From Anaerococcus sp. Marseille-Q7828 (lineage in GTDB: Bacteria > Bacillota > Clostridia > Tissierellales > Peptoniphilaceae), in NCBI RefSeq assembly GCF_949769285.1, contig NZ_OX458331.1:1178001-1242000 (forward strand): a stretch of 64,000 bases of DNA, read 5' to 3'. Below, piece after piece: positions 15,656 to 24,710 of this stretch (within the stretch, counting starts at the first letter, position 1; the number at the start of each line of letters is the position of its first letter). The position numbers and the translations under genes were made by a program. The notes beneath the pieces are model-generated. The model saw only the letters and a list, made by a program, of their open reading frames with translations. It had not been told where the DNA came from and ran no database searches.

Positions 15656-16730
15656 GAAAGAATATATTATTCCAATATTTATACCTTTTTTGGGTTGTCC
15701 GCACGATTGTGCCTTTTGCAACCAAGTAAAAATCACAAATTATAAGGACAAGATGGAACCATCTAAGGTCATTTCTGAGATAGAAAAAAATCTAGCCTAT
15801 TTTCCGGCAAATGACAATATAAAAGAAATTGCTTTTTTTGGTGGATCATTTACGGGACTTGATTATGATGTGATGACTGGCTACTTAAAAATAGCCAAAG
15901 AATACAAGGAGAAGGGAATTATTGATAGAATCAGACTTTCGACCAGACCTGATTATATAAATAATTTCATTCTTGACACACTAAAAGACTACGGAGTAGA
16001 CATAATTGAGCTTGGTATCCAATCCCTAAGCCAAGATGTCCTAGATGCCAATGAACGTGGCCATAGTGTAAGTGCAAGCAAGGATGCATCTCAATTAATA
16101 AAATCCTATGGAATAAAACTAGGCCATCAAATAATGCCGGGCCTTTTTATGGACAGTAAAGAAAAGATGATAAGTACGGCAATAGAATCTATAAAAATAG
16201 GACCAGATATGGTGAGGATTTATCCTACCTTGGTTATCAAAGATACCAAACTTGCCTTTCTTTATGAGGCTGGAATTTATAAGCCTTTAGACCTTGATGA
16301 GGCTGTGGAAATATCAAGCGAAATAGCTATGCTATACATGTATAAAGGCATAGATATTATTAGGATTGGCCTACAGCCTACAGAAAATATTAACGAAGGC
16401 AAAGATGTCATAGCCGGACCTTTTCATCCAGCCTTTAGGCAGCTTGTGGAAGCAAATATTTATAGAACTTACCTAGAAGAAATTATTTGTGATGAAGAAA
16501 TAGAAGATGAATTGACTATCTTTACCAATGATAGGAATATTTCTTTGATAGCGGGAAATAATAAGTCAAACAAAAAATATTTTTATGATAAGTACAAAAT
16601 CAAAATCAAATTCAAGTCGTCCAGAGACCAATACATTCTTTATAAGGATAAGAAGATTGATTTTGATCTGGACTTATTTATTAGAAATTATGTAGAAAAA
16701 AACTACGGTGGTGATTTACTATTAGATTAG
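15648..16730 (+). CDS. Radical SAM protein, Elp3-like (YtqA/YhcC-type fold)
   Basis: 360 residues with the radical SAM cluster motif C-P-H-D-C-A-F-C (about residues 17-24), F-F-G-G-S-F-T-G SAM-binding block and the Elp3-like E-L-G-I-Q-S-L-S-Q-D-V-L segment. It lacks the acetyltransferase half of Elp3. Orthologues between rnc and smc are common in Clostridia and Tissierellia; substrate unproven. Overlaps rnc by eight bases, and its stop lies inside the proposed start region of smc. Confidence 0.85.
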   Translation: MAKKEYIIPIFIPFLGCPHDCAFCNQVKITNYKDKMEPSKVISEIEKNLAYFPANDNIKEIAFFGGSFTGLDYDVMTGYLKIAKEYKEKGIIDRIRLSTRPDYINNFILDTLKDYGVDIIELGIQSLSQDVLDANERGHSVSASKDASQLIKSYGIKLGHQIMPGLFMDSKEKMISTAIESIKIGPDMVRIYPTLVIKDTKLAFLYEAGIYKPLDLDEAVEISSEIAMLYMYKGIDIIRIGLQPTENINEGKDVIAGPFHPAFRQLVEANIYRTYLEEIICDEEIEDELTIFTNDRNISLIAGNNKSNKKYFYDKYKIKIKFKSSRDQYILYKDKKIDFDLDLFIRNYVEKNYGGDLLLD

Positions 16731-19700
16731 AAAGTATTGAACTTAAGGGATTTAAGTCCTTTGCAAACAAAACTACAATAAAATTTGATAATCAAATAAC
16801 TGCCATAGTTGGACCAAATGGCTCTGGTAAGTCAAACATTTCCGATGCCATAAGGTGGGTTTTGGGTGAGCAATCAGCCAAATCCCTTCGTGGTGGCAAG
16901 ATGAATGATGTTATTTATCAGGGTGGGGAGAAGAAAAGTCCTCTAAATCTTGCCGAAGTTAACCTTACATTTTCCAATAAAGACCATAGCCTAGACATTG
17001 ACTATGACAAAGTTGTAATTACCAGAAGGATTTTCCGAGACGGTGAAAATGAATACAAAATCAATGGCAAGAAAGTTAGACTAAAAGATATCAGAGAACT
17101 TTTTCTTGATACAGGTATAGGCAAAGAAGGCTATACCCTCATCGGCCAAGGCAGGATTGATGAGATTATAAGTTCATCAAACCTAGAAAGGCGTGCCATC
17201 TTTGAAGAAGCTAGTGGTATATCAAAACACAAGTACAGGAGAGATGAGGCGGTAAAAAAGCTTGATAGGGTTACTGAAGACTTGGAAGTTATTGAATACG
17301 AGTGGGAATATAAGTCCAAGGACTTAGAAAAGCTTAAAAATCAAGCGGCAAACTACCAAAAATGGCAAGAATTAACCAGTGATTTGGATTTTAAATCATA
17401 TTCTTACTTTAAAAATAAATCTCAAAAATTATCTGAAAAAATAGATCAGACAAATAATAAGATTGACGAAATTTCTGGTATTTATAAGGAAAAATCTCAA
17501 AGGCTCAAAGAGCTAAACAAAAAAAGCCAACCTTTTGAAATAGAATATCAAGAATTGACTTCTGACATTGAAGCTTATCAAATGAAGCTAAGGAGTCTAG
17601 AAAGAAATGTGGAGTCCGCAAAAAATAATTTGGATTTGAACAAGCAGAAACTAGACTATACCCAAAAAGATTTGGATAGGATTAGCTTAAATTTTGGTCA
17701 AAATGATAAGAAAACCCAAGCTTTGAAAGCTGACCTAGATTTGGAAAATAAGAATTTAGATGAGAAAAATGCCCTAATAAGTGACCTGAAAACAAAAATT
17801 GCTGATAATGAAAGTGAAATTCTAAGCATAAATCAATCAATTGATGAAAAGTCTACTATCCTAGCAAAGAGAAGAGAAGAAAAAGATAAGCTAGACAAGA
17901 TAATTTATGACTATGAGATTACAAGCAAAACAAGGGAAATCTTGGAGCAAAAACGTAGCCAGGAAGATAAGGAAAAGAAAGAAAAATTAGATCAAATTGA
18001 CAGCGAAATAGAGCTTATAACAAAAGACTTGGATGCTTATAAGAAAGATAATGAAAACTTACTAGCCGAAAACCTAAAACTAAAATCTGCTATAGAAAAG
18101 TTAAACGATGATTTTGAAAAAGATTCTATAGCTATCAAGACTATAGAAAATGATATAGGCAAGAATAATATTGAGCTAAAGACAGCCATCAATGAATATA
18201 AGTTTAACAAAAATTTGATTGAAAGAAATGAGGGCTATTTTTATTCAGTAAGTGATTTTTTGAATAAAACCAAGCACTTATCCCATCTTTATGAGGATAC
18301 CCTTGCAAATCTTATTACGATTAACAAAGGATATGAAGAAATAATCGACAATTTGATAGGAAGTGCCCTACAAAATATAGTTACCAGAACTAAGGATGAG
18401 ACAAGAGATTTAATAAATTTTGTCAACAAAAATCATCTAGGTAGGATAACTTTTCTACCAATTGATTCCATAAAGTCCTATAGGAAAAATAAGCCAAATG
18501 AGGCTGAAGTCATAGCAATGGCCTATGAACTTGTTTCTTATGACAAAAAGCTAGAAGATATAATATATCACTTCCTAGGATCAACTGTTGTAGTGAAGGA
18601 TATAGACCAAGCTATAAGCCTTTCCAAGAAAATCAATGGTTATAGGATTATAACCCTAGACTTGGATGTGATAAATAGTTGGGGATCTATGGCAGCAGGT
18701 TCCAATAAAAACAAAAAATCTAACACAGGGATTTTAAATCGTAGGCAAAAACTTGAAGAAAGTAAAATAAATATCCAAAATCTTCGTTCTAAGGCTATGA
18801 CAATGGATAATGACCTAAAGTCCCTCTATAAAAACATAGAGGAAACAAAGACAAAGATATCTACCTCAAACCAAGCTTTTGCTAAAAACCAAGAAAAAAT
18901 TAGTGATGTAAAGTCAAATATAACAAATCTCAATTACAAGATTGAAAACCTATCAAGTCAAAAAACTGACCTAGAAGTTAAACTAGGAAATGATCTTGAC
19001 AAAGTAGAAGACATTGATATTGAAGCTTTAAAAGATAAACTTAGCAAGCTAAATATTGTGGATTTGGAAGAAGAACTTAAAGCTCTTGAAAGTAAGAAAA
19101 GTGATCTTTCTTTAGTGCTTGCAACAGATAAAAACTCCCTTGAAAGCCACAGCCGTGATATCAATATGCTAACAAATTCTATAGGAAAACTTAAAGATGA
19201 GCTAAGCAACTTGACCTATAGCCAGAAATACGAGTCAAAATCTAAGGCGGAAAACATATCTTTGATTGAAAAAATCAAAAAAGAAAATGATACTTATATA
19301 GAAAGCATCAAAAAGGCAAAAGTAGAGATTGATGATATTAATATCAATTTAAGCAAAGGACAAGCAAAGCTAAAAGAAATAGAAAGCGAAAATCAAAGTC
19401 TAATCAAAGATTTAAAAAATATCGAAGAAGAGATTTCAAATATTAATCTAGAAAAAGTTAAACTTGACTATAGCCTTGAGGGATACAAAAAAGATTATCA
19501 AAATCTAAGTGATGAGATTGAACCTTTTATAACAAAAACCATAAGTGAACTCGAAGAATCCTATAAGGATAGAGAAATTATATCTGCTAATAAAAATGAT
19601 TTGGTAAATTTACAAAAATCTATCAATAATATAGGATATTTTACTGCTGATTCATTAAAAGAATACGAAGAAATCAAAGAGGAATTTGACTTTACTAATA

Positions 19701-20227
19701 AGCAACTTAAGGATTTGAAGGAATCAAAAGAGAACATCATCCAAATGATAGAATCTCTAGAAGTAGAAATGAAAGAAGAATTCAAAAAGAATTTTGAAAT
19801 CATAAATGAGAAATTTCAAAGGATATTCCAAACTCTTTTCATTGGAGGTGAGGCTAGGCTAAAGCTTGATAACGAAGATGAGTTACTTGCAGGCGTTGAT
19901 ATTATAGCAAGACCACCTTCCAAGTCTTTTAAATCTATATCACTATTATCTGGTGGAGAAAAGGCACTTACTGCAGTTGCACTTTTGTTTGCAATATTTG
20001 AGACCAATCCAGCACCATTTGCAATCCTAGATGAAATAGATGCCGCTCTTGATGAGACAAATATCAAAAGATATATAGAGTATTTGAAACTACTATCAGA
20101 AAATTCTCAGTTTATCATGATAACCCATAGGCAAACCACCATGCAATTGGCCGAAAAGATTCACGGCATCACAATAGACGATGATGGTATAAGTCAGATA
20201 TATTCCATTGACTTTGAAGAAAATTGA
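16721..20227 (+). CDS. smc: Chromosome partition protein SMC (ATT start proposed)
   Basis: 1,168-residue condensin ATPase that compacts and segregates the chromosome. Walker A G-P-N-G-S-G-K-S lies at about residues 32-39. Long coiled coils flank a hinge at about 530-690. The C-terminal L-S-G-G-E-K signature is near 1075 and the Walker B L-D-E-I-D near 1103. No ATG, GTG or TTG exists in frame before the Walker motif: the first TTG, at 16862, would delete it. ATT 16721 gives the family N-terminus R-L-E-S-I-E-L-K-G-F-K-S-F and sits five bases after GGTGGTGAT, a near-perfect Shine-Dalgarno. It overlaps the radical SAM stop. Sequencing error is the main alternative. Confidence 0.93.
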   Translation: MRLESIELKGFKSFANKTTIKFDNQITAIVGPNGSGKSNISDAIRWVLGEQSAKSLRGGKMNDVIYQGGEKKSPLNLAEVNLTFSNKDHSLDIDYDKVVITRRIFRDGENEYKINGKKVRLKDIRELFLDTGIGKEGYTLIGQGRIDEIISSSNLERRAIFEEASGISKHKYRRDEAVKKLDRVTEDLEVIEYEWEYKSKDLEKLKNQAANYQKWQELTSDLDFKSYSYFKNKSQKLSEKIDQTNNKIDEISGIYKEKSQRLKELNKKSQPFEIEYQELTSDIEAYQMKLRSLERNVESAKNNLDLNKQKLDYTQKDLDRISLNFGQNDKKTQALKADLDLENKNLDEKNALISDLKTKIADNESEILSINQSIDEKSTILAKRREEKDKLDKIIYDYEITSKTREILEQKRSQEDKEKKEKLDQIDSEIELITKDLDAYKKDNENLLAENLKLKSAIEKLNDDFEKDSIAIKTIENDIGKNNIELKTAINEYKFNKNLIERNEGYFYSVSDFLNKTKHLSHLYEDTLANLITINKGYEEIIDNLIGSALQNIVTRTKDETRDLINFVNKNHLGRITFLPIDSIKSYRKNKPNEAEVIAMAYELVSYDKKLEDIIYHFLGSTVVVKDIDQAISLSKKINGYRIITLDLDVINSWGSMAAGSNKNKKSNTGILNRRQKLEESKINIQNLRSKAMTMDNDLKSLYKNIEETKTKISTSNQAFAKNQEKISDVKSNITNLNYKIENLSSQKTDLEVKLGNDLDKVEDIDIEALKDKLSKLNIVDLEEELKALESKKSDLSLVLATDKNSLESHSRDINMLTNSIGKLKDELSNLTYSQKYESKSKAENISLIEKIKKENDTYIESIKKAKVEIDDININLSKGQAKLKEIESENQSLIKDLKNIEEEISNINLEKVKLDYSLEGYKKDYQNLSDEIEPFITKTISELEESYKDREIISANKNDLVNLQKSINNIGYFTADSLKEYEEIKEEFDFTNKQLKDLKESKENIIQMIESLEVEMKEEFKKNFEIINEKFQRIFQTLFIGGEARLKLDNEDELLAGVDIIARPPSKSFKSISLLSGGEKALTAVALLFAIFETNPAPFAILDEIDAALDETNIKRYIEYLKLLSENSQFIMITHRQTTMQLAEKIHGITIDDDGISQIYSIDFEEN

Positions 20228-20269
20228 AAAATCAAGGGCAAAAAGTAAAATATAGGCAAAGGAGAGTCT

Positions 20270-20746
20270 ATGGCAATTAGAAATATTAGAATTGAAGGCG
20301 ACCCAATACTTAGAAAAACTTCTAAAAAGGTCCCTCAAATTACAGATAGAATTAAAATATTACTTGATGACATGGGCGAGACCATGTATGCAGCTGATGG
20401 CGTAGGCCTTGCAGCTCCTCAAGTTGGTATATTAAAACGCGTGATAGTTGTAGATCCACGTGATGAAGAAACTGGTCTAGTTAAACTAGTAAATCCAGAG
20501 ATAATAGAAGCAGATGGAGAGCAAATTGGAGTTGAAGGATGTCTTTCAATACCAGAATTTAACGGCACAGTTAAAAGACCTGAGCATGTTAAAGTAAAAT
20601 ACTTAGATGAAGATGGTAATGAAAAAATCTGGGATGCTCACGGCTTTCCAGCAGTAATACTTTCCCACGAAATAGACCACTTAGATGGTATTTTGTTTAG
20701 GGATAAGTATATAGATGAGGTTAAATACGACGTTGAAAATGCTTAA
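20270..20746 (+). CDS. def: Peptide deformylase
   Basis: 158-residue metalloenzyme removing formyl groups from nascent proteins. All three motifs are intact: G-V-G-L-A-A-P-Q (about 44-51), E-G-C-L-S-I-P (about 88-94, metal Cys) and H-E-I-D-H-L-D-G (about 131-138, metal His pair and Glu). AAAGGAGAG ribosome binding site. First gene of the def-fmt-rsmB-rlmN-stp-prkC-rsgA-rpe chain. Confidence 0.97.
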   Translation: MAIRNIRIEGDPILRKTSKKVPQITDRIKILLDDMGETMYAADGVGLAAPQVGILKRVIVVDPRDEETGLVKLVNPEIIEADGEQIGVEGCLSIPEFNGTVKRPEHVKVKYLDEDGNEKIWDAHGFPAVILSHEIDHLDGILFRDKYIDEVKYDVENA

Positions 20747-21668
20747 TATATGTTTTATGGGGACTCCAAAGTTTGCTGTGCAGACTTTGGATGTTCTTTA
20801 TAATGATGAAAATTTTGATGTAAAGCTAGTAGTAAGCGGGAAAGATAAGAAGAGATCAAGAAATAAAGTTACACCTACTGAGGTCAAAAAATATGCCACT
20901 GATCATGGCATAAATGTAGTAACCCCTGATTCAGTAAATACAGAAGAATTTGTAAATGAATTAGAAAAACTTAATATAGATTTTATAATAGTAGTTGCCT
21001 TTGGACAGTTGATAGGTGGCTTGTTATTAGAAAAATATAAAGACAAAATAATAAACCTCCACCCGTCAATCCTCCCAAAATACAGGGGAGCAGCTCCTAT
21101 GCAATTTACCTTGCTAAATGGAGAGAAACAAACATCTCCAACAACTATGCTAATTGAAAAGGGCATGGATAGCGGAGACATATTAATGCAAGAGATAGTA
21201 GATGTGGATATCAAGGATGACTACTATAGCTTAGAAGAGAAAATGTCAGAATATGGATCTAAGGCTATAAGAGATACACTTATAAACTTTGATGAGCTTT
21301 ATAAAAATAGAATCAAACAAGACCATGAAAAGGCTACATTTACCAAAAAAATCACCAAAGAAATGGGCAAGATCAATTGGAATGATGATAGCCTAAAGAT
21401 TTACAATCAAATCAGAGCCCTGATAGATTATCCAACAGCTTACTTTGCATACCAAGATAAAAATGTAAAAGTTTTGCAAGCGGAAATTTTAGATTCTTAT
21501 GATCCAAATTCAGGATATGTCTATGAAGCAGATAGCAAAAAAGGCATTATTATTGGAACAGGAGATTCTGCTATAAAGATAAAGAGACTTCAATTCCCTG
21601 GCAAAAAAGCTATGGATACAAAAGCATTCTTGATGGGCAATGACTTTGAAAAAGGAATCACTCTTTGA
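20739..21668 (+). CDS. fmt: Methionyl-tRNA formyltransferase
   Basis: 309 residues from ATG 20739, chosen because it gives the family start L-N-I-C-F-M-G-T-P-K-F-A; the upstream ATG 20715 lies deeper in def. Formylates initiator Met-tRNA using 10-formyl-THF. Catalytic block N-L-H-P-S-I-L-P-K-Y-R-G-A-A-P (about 107-121), then G-x-T-x-M-x-x-G-M-D-S-G-D-I, varied to T-T-M-L-I-E-K-G-M-D-S-G-D. Overlaps def by eight bases. Confidence 0.96.
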   Translation: MLNICFMGTPKFAVQTLDVLYNDENFDVKLVVSGKDKKRSRNKVTPTEVKKYATDHGINVVTPDSVNTEEFVNELEKLNIDFIIVVAFGQLIGGLLLEKYKDKIINLHPSILPKYRGAAPMQFTLLNGEKQTSPTTMLIEKGMDSGDILMQEIVDVDIKDDYYSLEEKMSEYGSKAIRDTLINFDELYKNRIKQDHEKATFTKKITKEMGKINWNDDSLKIYNQIRALIDYPTAYFAYQDKNVKVLQAEILDSYDPNSGYVYEADSKKGIIIGTGDSAIKIKRLQFPGKKAMDTKAFLMGNDFEKGITL

Positions 21669-22948
21669 TGAATGAATTTGAAATACCTTTAAATATTCTA
21701 TATAAGGTCCTATACCAGGATCGAAAATCAAACGAAGAGATAAATCTTTATGCAAAAAAGACTGACAATCTGCCTTTAGCAACAAAGATTGTCTATGGAG
21801 TATTAGAAAATAAAATTTACCTTGATTATATGATTAGGAAGCTTTCTAATATAAGGCTTAAAAAAATCAACCCTAAAATCCTAATAATTCTAGAGATGGG
21901 GATCTATAATATTCATTTTCTAGAAAAAAAGGACTATGCTGTAGTTAACGAACTGGTTAACCTAACAAAGAGTGTGGATAGGAGATCAAAGGGTTTTGTA
22001 AATGCGATTTTGAGAAATTTTATAAGAGATGAAAAAGAAATTGCAACTATTTATGAAAGAGATGACATAAAAGCCCTATCGATTAGATATTCCTTGCCAG
22101 AAGACCTAACAAATTATATTTACCAAAATTATGGCATGGATTACACCAAAAAATTTTTAAGATATATAAATAGTGAACAAATTATATCTATTAGGGTAAA
22201 TAATCTAAAAACAAATAAGGAAGACTTAAAAGAAAAACTCGAAGAGTCTGGCTACAAAATAGAAGATGGGAAAATTTCAAAAAACGCCCTTAGGATTTTA
22301 AATCCAGCGGGATTAGCTGAAAGTAACGAATTTAAAGATGGACTTTTTACCATCCAACAAGAATCTTCTATGAAAACCATAGAAGTCTTAGATCCTAAAA
22401 AAGGTGCAAAAATTTTAGACTTATGTGCAGCGCCAGGCACCAAAACTTCATATATTGGTGAATATATTGAAAATGATGGAGAGATCATTGCTAACGACCT
22501 ATTAGAACAAAAGCTTTCCCTAATCAAAGAAAATATTGATAGATTAGGACTAAAAAACATAGAACTTACATCTTTTGATGCGGCCATATTGCAAGATAAA
22601 TACGTTGATAGCTTTGATTATGTCCTAGTTGATGCACCTTGTTCTGGCCTTGGGGTTATGGGAAGAAAAGCAGAAATACGTTATAATAGAAGTATCGAAG
22701 ATATAAAAACCCTAGCTAAACTTCAAAGGGATATTTTAGCTAATGCAGTCAAATATCTGAAGACTGGAGGAAAACTTTTATACTCTACTTGCACTATAGG
22801 AAGTATTGAAAATAAGGCTAATTTTGAATACTTAAGGTCTATGAATGACCTTGAATTGATACCTATAGATGGCAAAGATTATATAGAGTATGTAAACTTT
22901 GAGGATGAAACTGACGGATTTTTTATAAGTGAATTTAAGAAGATATAA
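21668..22948 (+). CDS. rsmB: 16S rRNA (cytosine-967-C5) methyltransferase
   Basis: 426 residues. An N-terminal NusB-like RNA-binding domain (about 1-140) precedes a Rossmann methyltransferase. L-D-L-C-A-A-P-G-T-K-T (about 254-264) binds SAM. D-A-P-C-S-G-L-G and S-T-C-T carry the two catalytic cysteines. Start ATG 21668 overlaps the fmt stop (TGATG). Confidence 0.95.
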   Translation: MNEFEIPLNILYKVLYQDRKSNEEINLYAKKTDNLPLATKIVYGVLENKIYLDYMIRKLSNIRLKKINPKILIILEMGIYNIHFLEKKDYAVVNELVNLTKSVDRRSKGFVNAILRNFIRDEKEIATIYERDDIKALSIRYSLPEDLTNYIYQNYGMDYTKKFLRYINSEQIISIRVNNLKTNKEDLKEKLEESGYKIEDGKISKNALRILNPAGLAESNEFKDGLFTIQQESSMKTIEVLDPKKGAKILDLCAAPGTKTSYIGEYIENDGEIIANDLLEQKLSLIKENIDRLGLKNIELTSFDAAILQDKYVDSFDYVLVDAPCSGLGVMGRKAEIRYNRSIEDIKTLAKLQRDILANAVKYLKTGGKLLYSTCTIGSIENKANFEYLRSMNDLELIPIDGKDYIEYVNFEDETDGFFISEFKKI

Positions 22949-22949
22949 T

Positions 22950-23975
22950 ATGAAACAAAGTATAAATGACAAGACAATTAAAGAATTAGAAGATATTTTC
23001 CTAGAAAAAGGCTATCAAAAGTTTAGAGCCAAACAGGTTTTTAGGCAAATTCACGTAAATAAAGTCAATGATTTTAGTAAGATGACTGATCTTTCTAAGG
23101 ATATGAGAGAAAGTTTGTTGGGTGAATTTGAAATCGATAAGGTGAGCCTACTCAAAACTTTTGAATCAAAGGTCGATTCTACTAAAAAATATTTGTTTGA
23201 ACTAAAAGATGGCAATATCATTGAAGCAGTTTTCATGGACTATAAGGATAGAAAAACCATATGCATCTCATCACAAGTTGGTTGTAGGATGGGATGTACT
23301 TTCTGTGCTTCCACAAAAAATGGCCTAGAAAGGCATATGACAGCCTCAGAATTAATAGAAGAAGTTTACAGCCTTGAAAGATTAAATGGAGATATCAACA
23401 ATATTGTAATAATGGGTATTGGCGAGCCATTAGATAATTATAAGAATATTACAAAGTTTTTAGAAATTATCACAGATGAAAATGGTAGAAATTTATCTCA
23501 CAGATCAATCACCTTGTCTACATCTGGCTTAACTCCAAAAATATATGACCTTGCTGATTCTGGCCTTGATGTAAATCTTGCTGTAAGTCTTCACTATGCA
23601 ACAGATGAGAAAAGAAAAAAATATATGCCCGTTGCCAAGAAGTATGATATAAAGGGACTTATCAAAGCAACTGATTACTATCTAGATAAGACAAAAAGAA
23701 GAGTATCTTTTGAATATGTTGTAATAGATGGTGTCAACAACCTTGATAGCGATGTCGATAATCTCAAAAAACTTCTTAAGGGTAAAAATATACATATTAA
23801 TCTTATCCCATTAAATCCAATCGAAGAATTTAAGCATGGTAAGACAACAAATAAGATTATAAATGATTTTAAGGAAAAACTTACAAGAAACGGCCTAAAT
23901 GCCACAGTTAGATACTCTATGGGCCAAGATATAGATGCTAGCTGTGGACAGCTAAGGAATAACTACGCGAGGTAA
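22950..23975 (+). CDS. rlmN: Dual-specificity 23S rRNA/tRNA (adenine-C2) methyltransferase RlmN
   Basis: 341-residue radical SAM enzyme methylating A2503 of 23S rRNA and A37 of some tRNAs. Cluster motif C-R-M-G-C-T-F-C lies at about residues 112-119. The mechanistic second cysteine is in the C-terminal D-I-D-A-S-C-G-Q-L. G-I-G-E-P-L-D-N-Y is the SAM-side motif. ATG 22950 is preferred to an upstream start inside rsmB because the family begins near here. Confidence 0.95.
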   Translation: MKQSINDKTIKELEDIFLEKGYQKFRAKQVFRQIHVNKVNDFSKMTDLSKDMRESLLGEFEIDKVSLLKTFESKVDSTKKYLFELKDGNIIEAVFMDYKDRKTICISSQVGCRMGCTFCASTKNGLERHMTASELIEEVYSLERLNGDINNIVIMGIGEPLDNYKNITKFLEIITDENGRNLSHRSITLSTSGLTPKIYDLADSGLDVNLAVSLHYATDEKRKKYMPVAKKYDIKGLIKATDYYLDKTKRRVSFEYVVIDGVNNLDSDVDNLKKLLKGKNIHINLIPLNPIEEFKHGKTTNKIINDFKEKLTRNGLNATVRYSMGQDIDASCGQLRNNYAR

Positions 23976-24700
23976 TGATGAAATTTAGTACAATTTCCAA
24001 CATTGGAAAGGTTAGACAAACAAATGAAGATTCCTACGGAAATGTTTCTATAGAAAACTATGACTTTTTTGTGGTTGCCGATGGTATGGGTGGCCACAGC
24101 GATGGAGAGGTTGCAAGCAGCTTAGCATGCACTTCATTTACTGATTTTATAGAAAACTCTAAAGTCGAAGACTTTGATAGCATTGTAGATTTTCAAGAAA
24201 AAGCAATACTCTATGCCAATAATGAAGTTTATAAGTTAGCTACAGAAAAAAACGAAAAAATGGGCACAACTGTAGTCTGCCTTTGTATAGACTATACAGA
24301 AAATATCCTACACATTGCCCATGTTGGTGATTCTAGAATTTATTTATTTAGAGCCGATGAGCTTATCCAACTAACCAAAGACCACTCACTAATTAATGAA
24401 CTTATAGATAGTGGTGCTCTTAACGAAGAAGAAGCAAATCACTTTGCCAATAAGGCTGCAGTTACAAGGGCAGTTGGAGTGAGTGCTGATATTATGCCAG
24501 ATAATAAATCTCTAGCATATGAGAAAGATGACATAATCTTGCTTGTGACAGATGGGCTTACCAACGAGCTTGAGCCTAAGGATATTGTTGAAGTAATCAA
24601 AAATTATGATGATGTTTTTGACATTTCAATGAATCTGGTTGATATGGCTATTGATAAGGGTGGCCGAGACAATGTGACGGTTACTACTGTTAAGATCTAA
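23975..24700 (+). CDS. stp: PP2C-family serine/threonine phosphatase
   Basis: 241-residue PP2C phosphatase, partner of the PASTA kinase next door. Metal-binding motifs R-Q-T-N-E-D-S (about 14-20), V-A-D-G-M-G-G-H (33-40), H-V-G-D-S-R and G-G-R-D-N-V-T (C-terminus) are all present. Start overlaps the rlmN stop by one base. It opposes PrkC in control of cell wall and growth signalling. Confidence 0.95.
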   Translation: MMKFSTISNIGKVRQTNEDSYGNVSIENYDFFVVADGMGGHSDGEVASSLACTSFTDFIENSKVEDFDSIVDFQEKAILYANNEVYKLATEKNEKMGTTVVCLCIDYTENILHIAHVGDSRIYLFRADELIQLTKDHSLINELIDSGALNEEEANHFANKAAVTRAVGVSADIMPDNKSLAYEKDDIILLVTDGLTNELEPKDIVEVIKNYDDVFDISMNLVDMAIDKGGRDNVTVTTVKI

Positions 24701-24710
24701 GAGGGTAGTT

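Noticed and set aside
16862-20227. smc starting at TTG 16862
   Set aside because: It would remove the Walker A motif and 47 conserved residues; the codon is an internal leucine.
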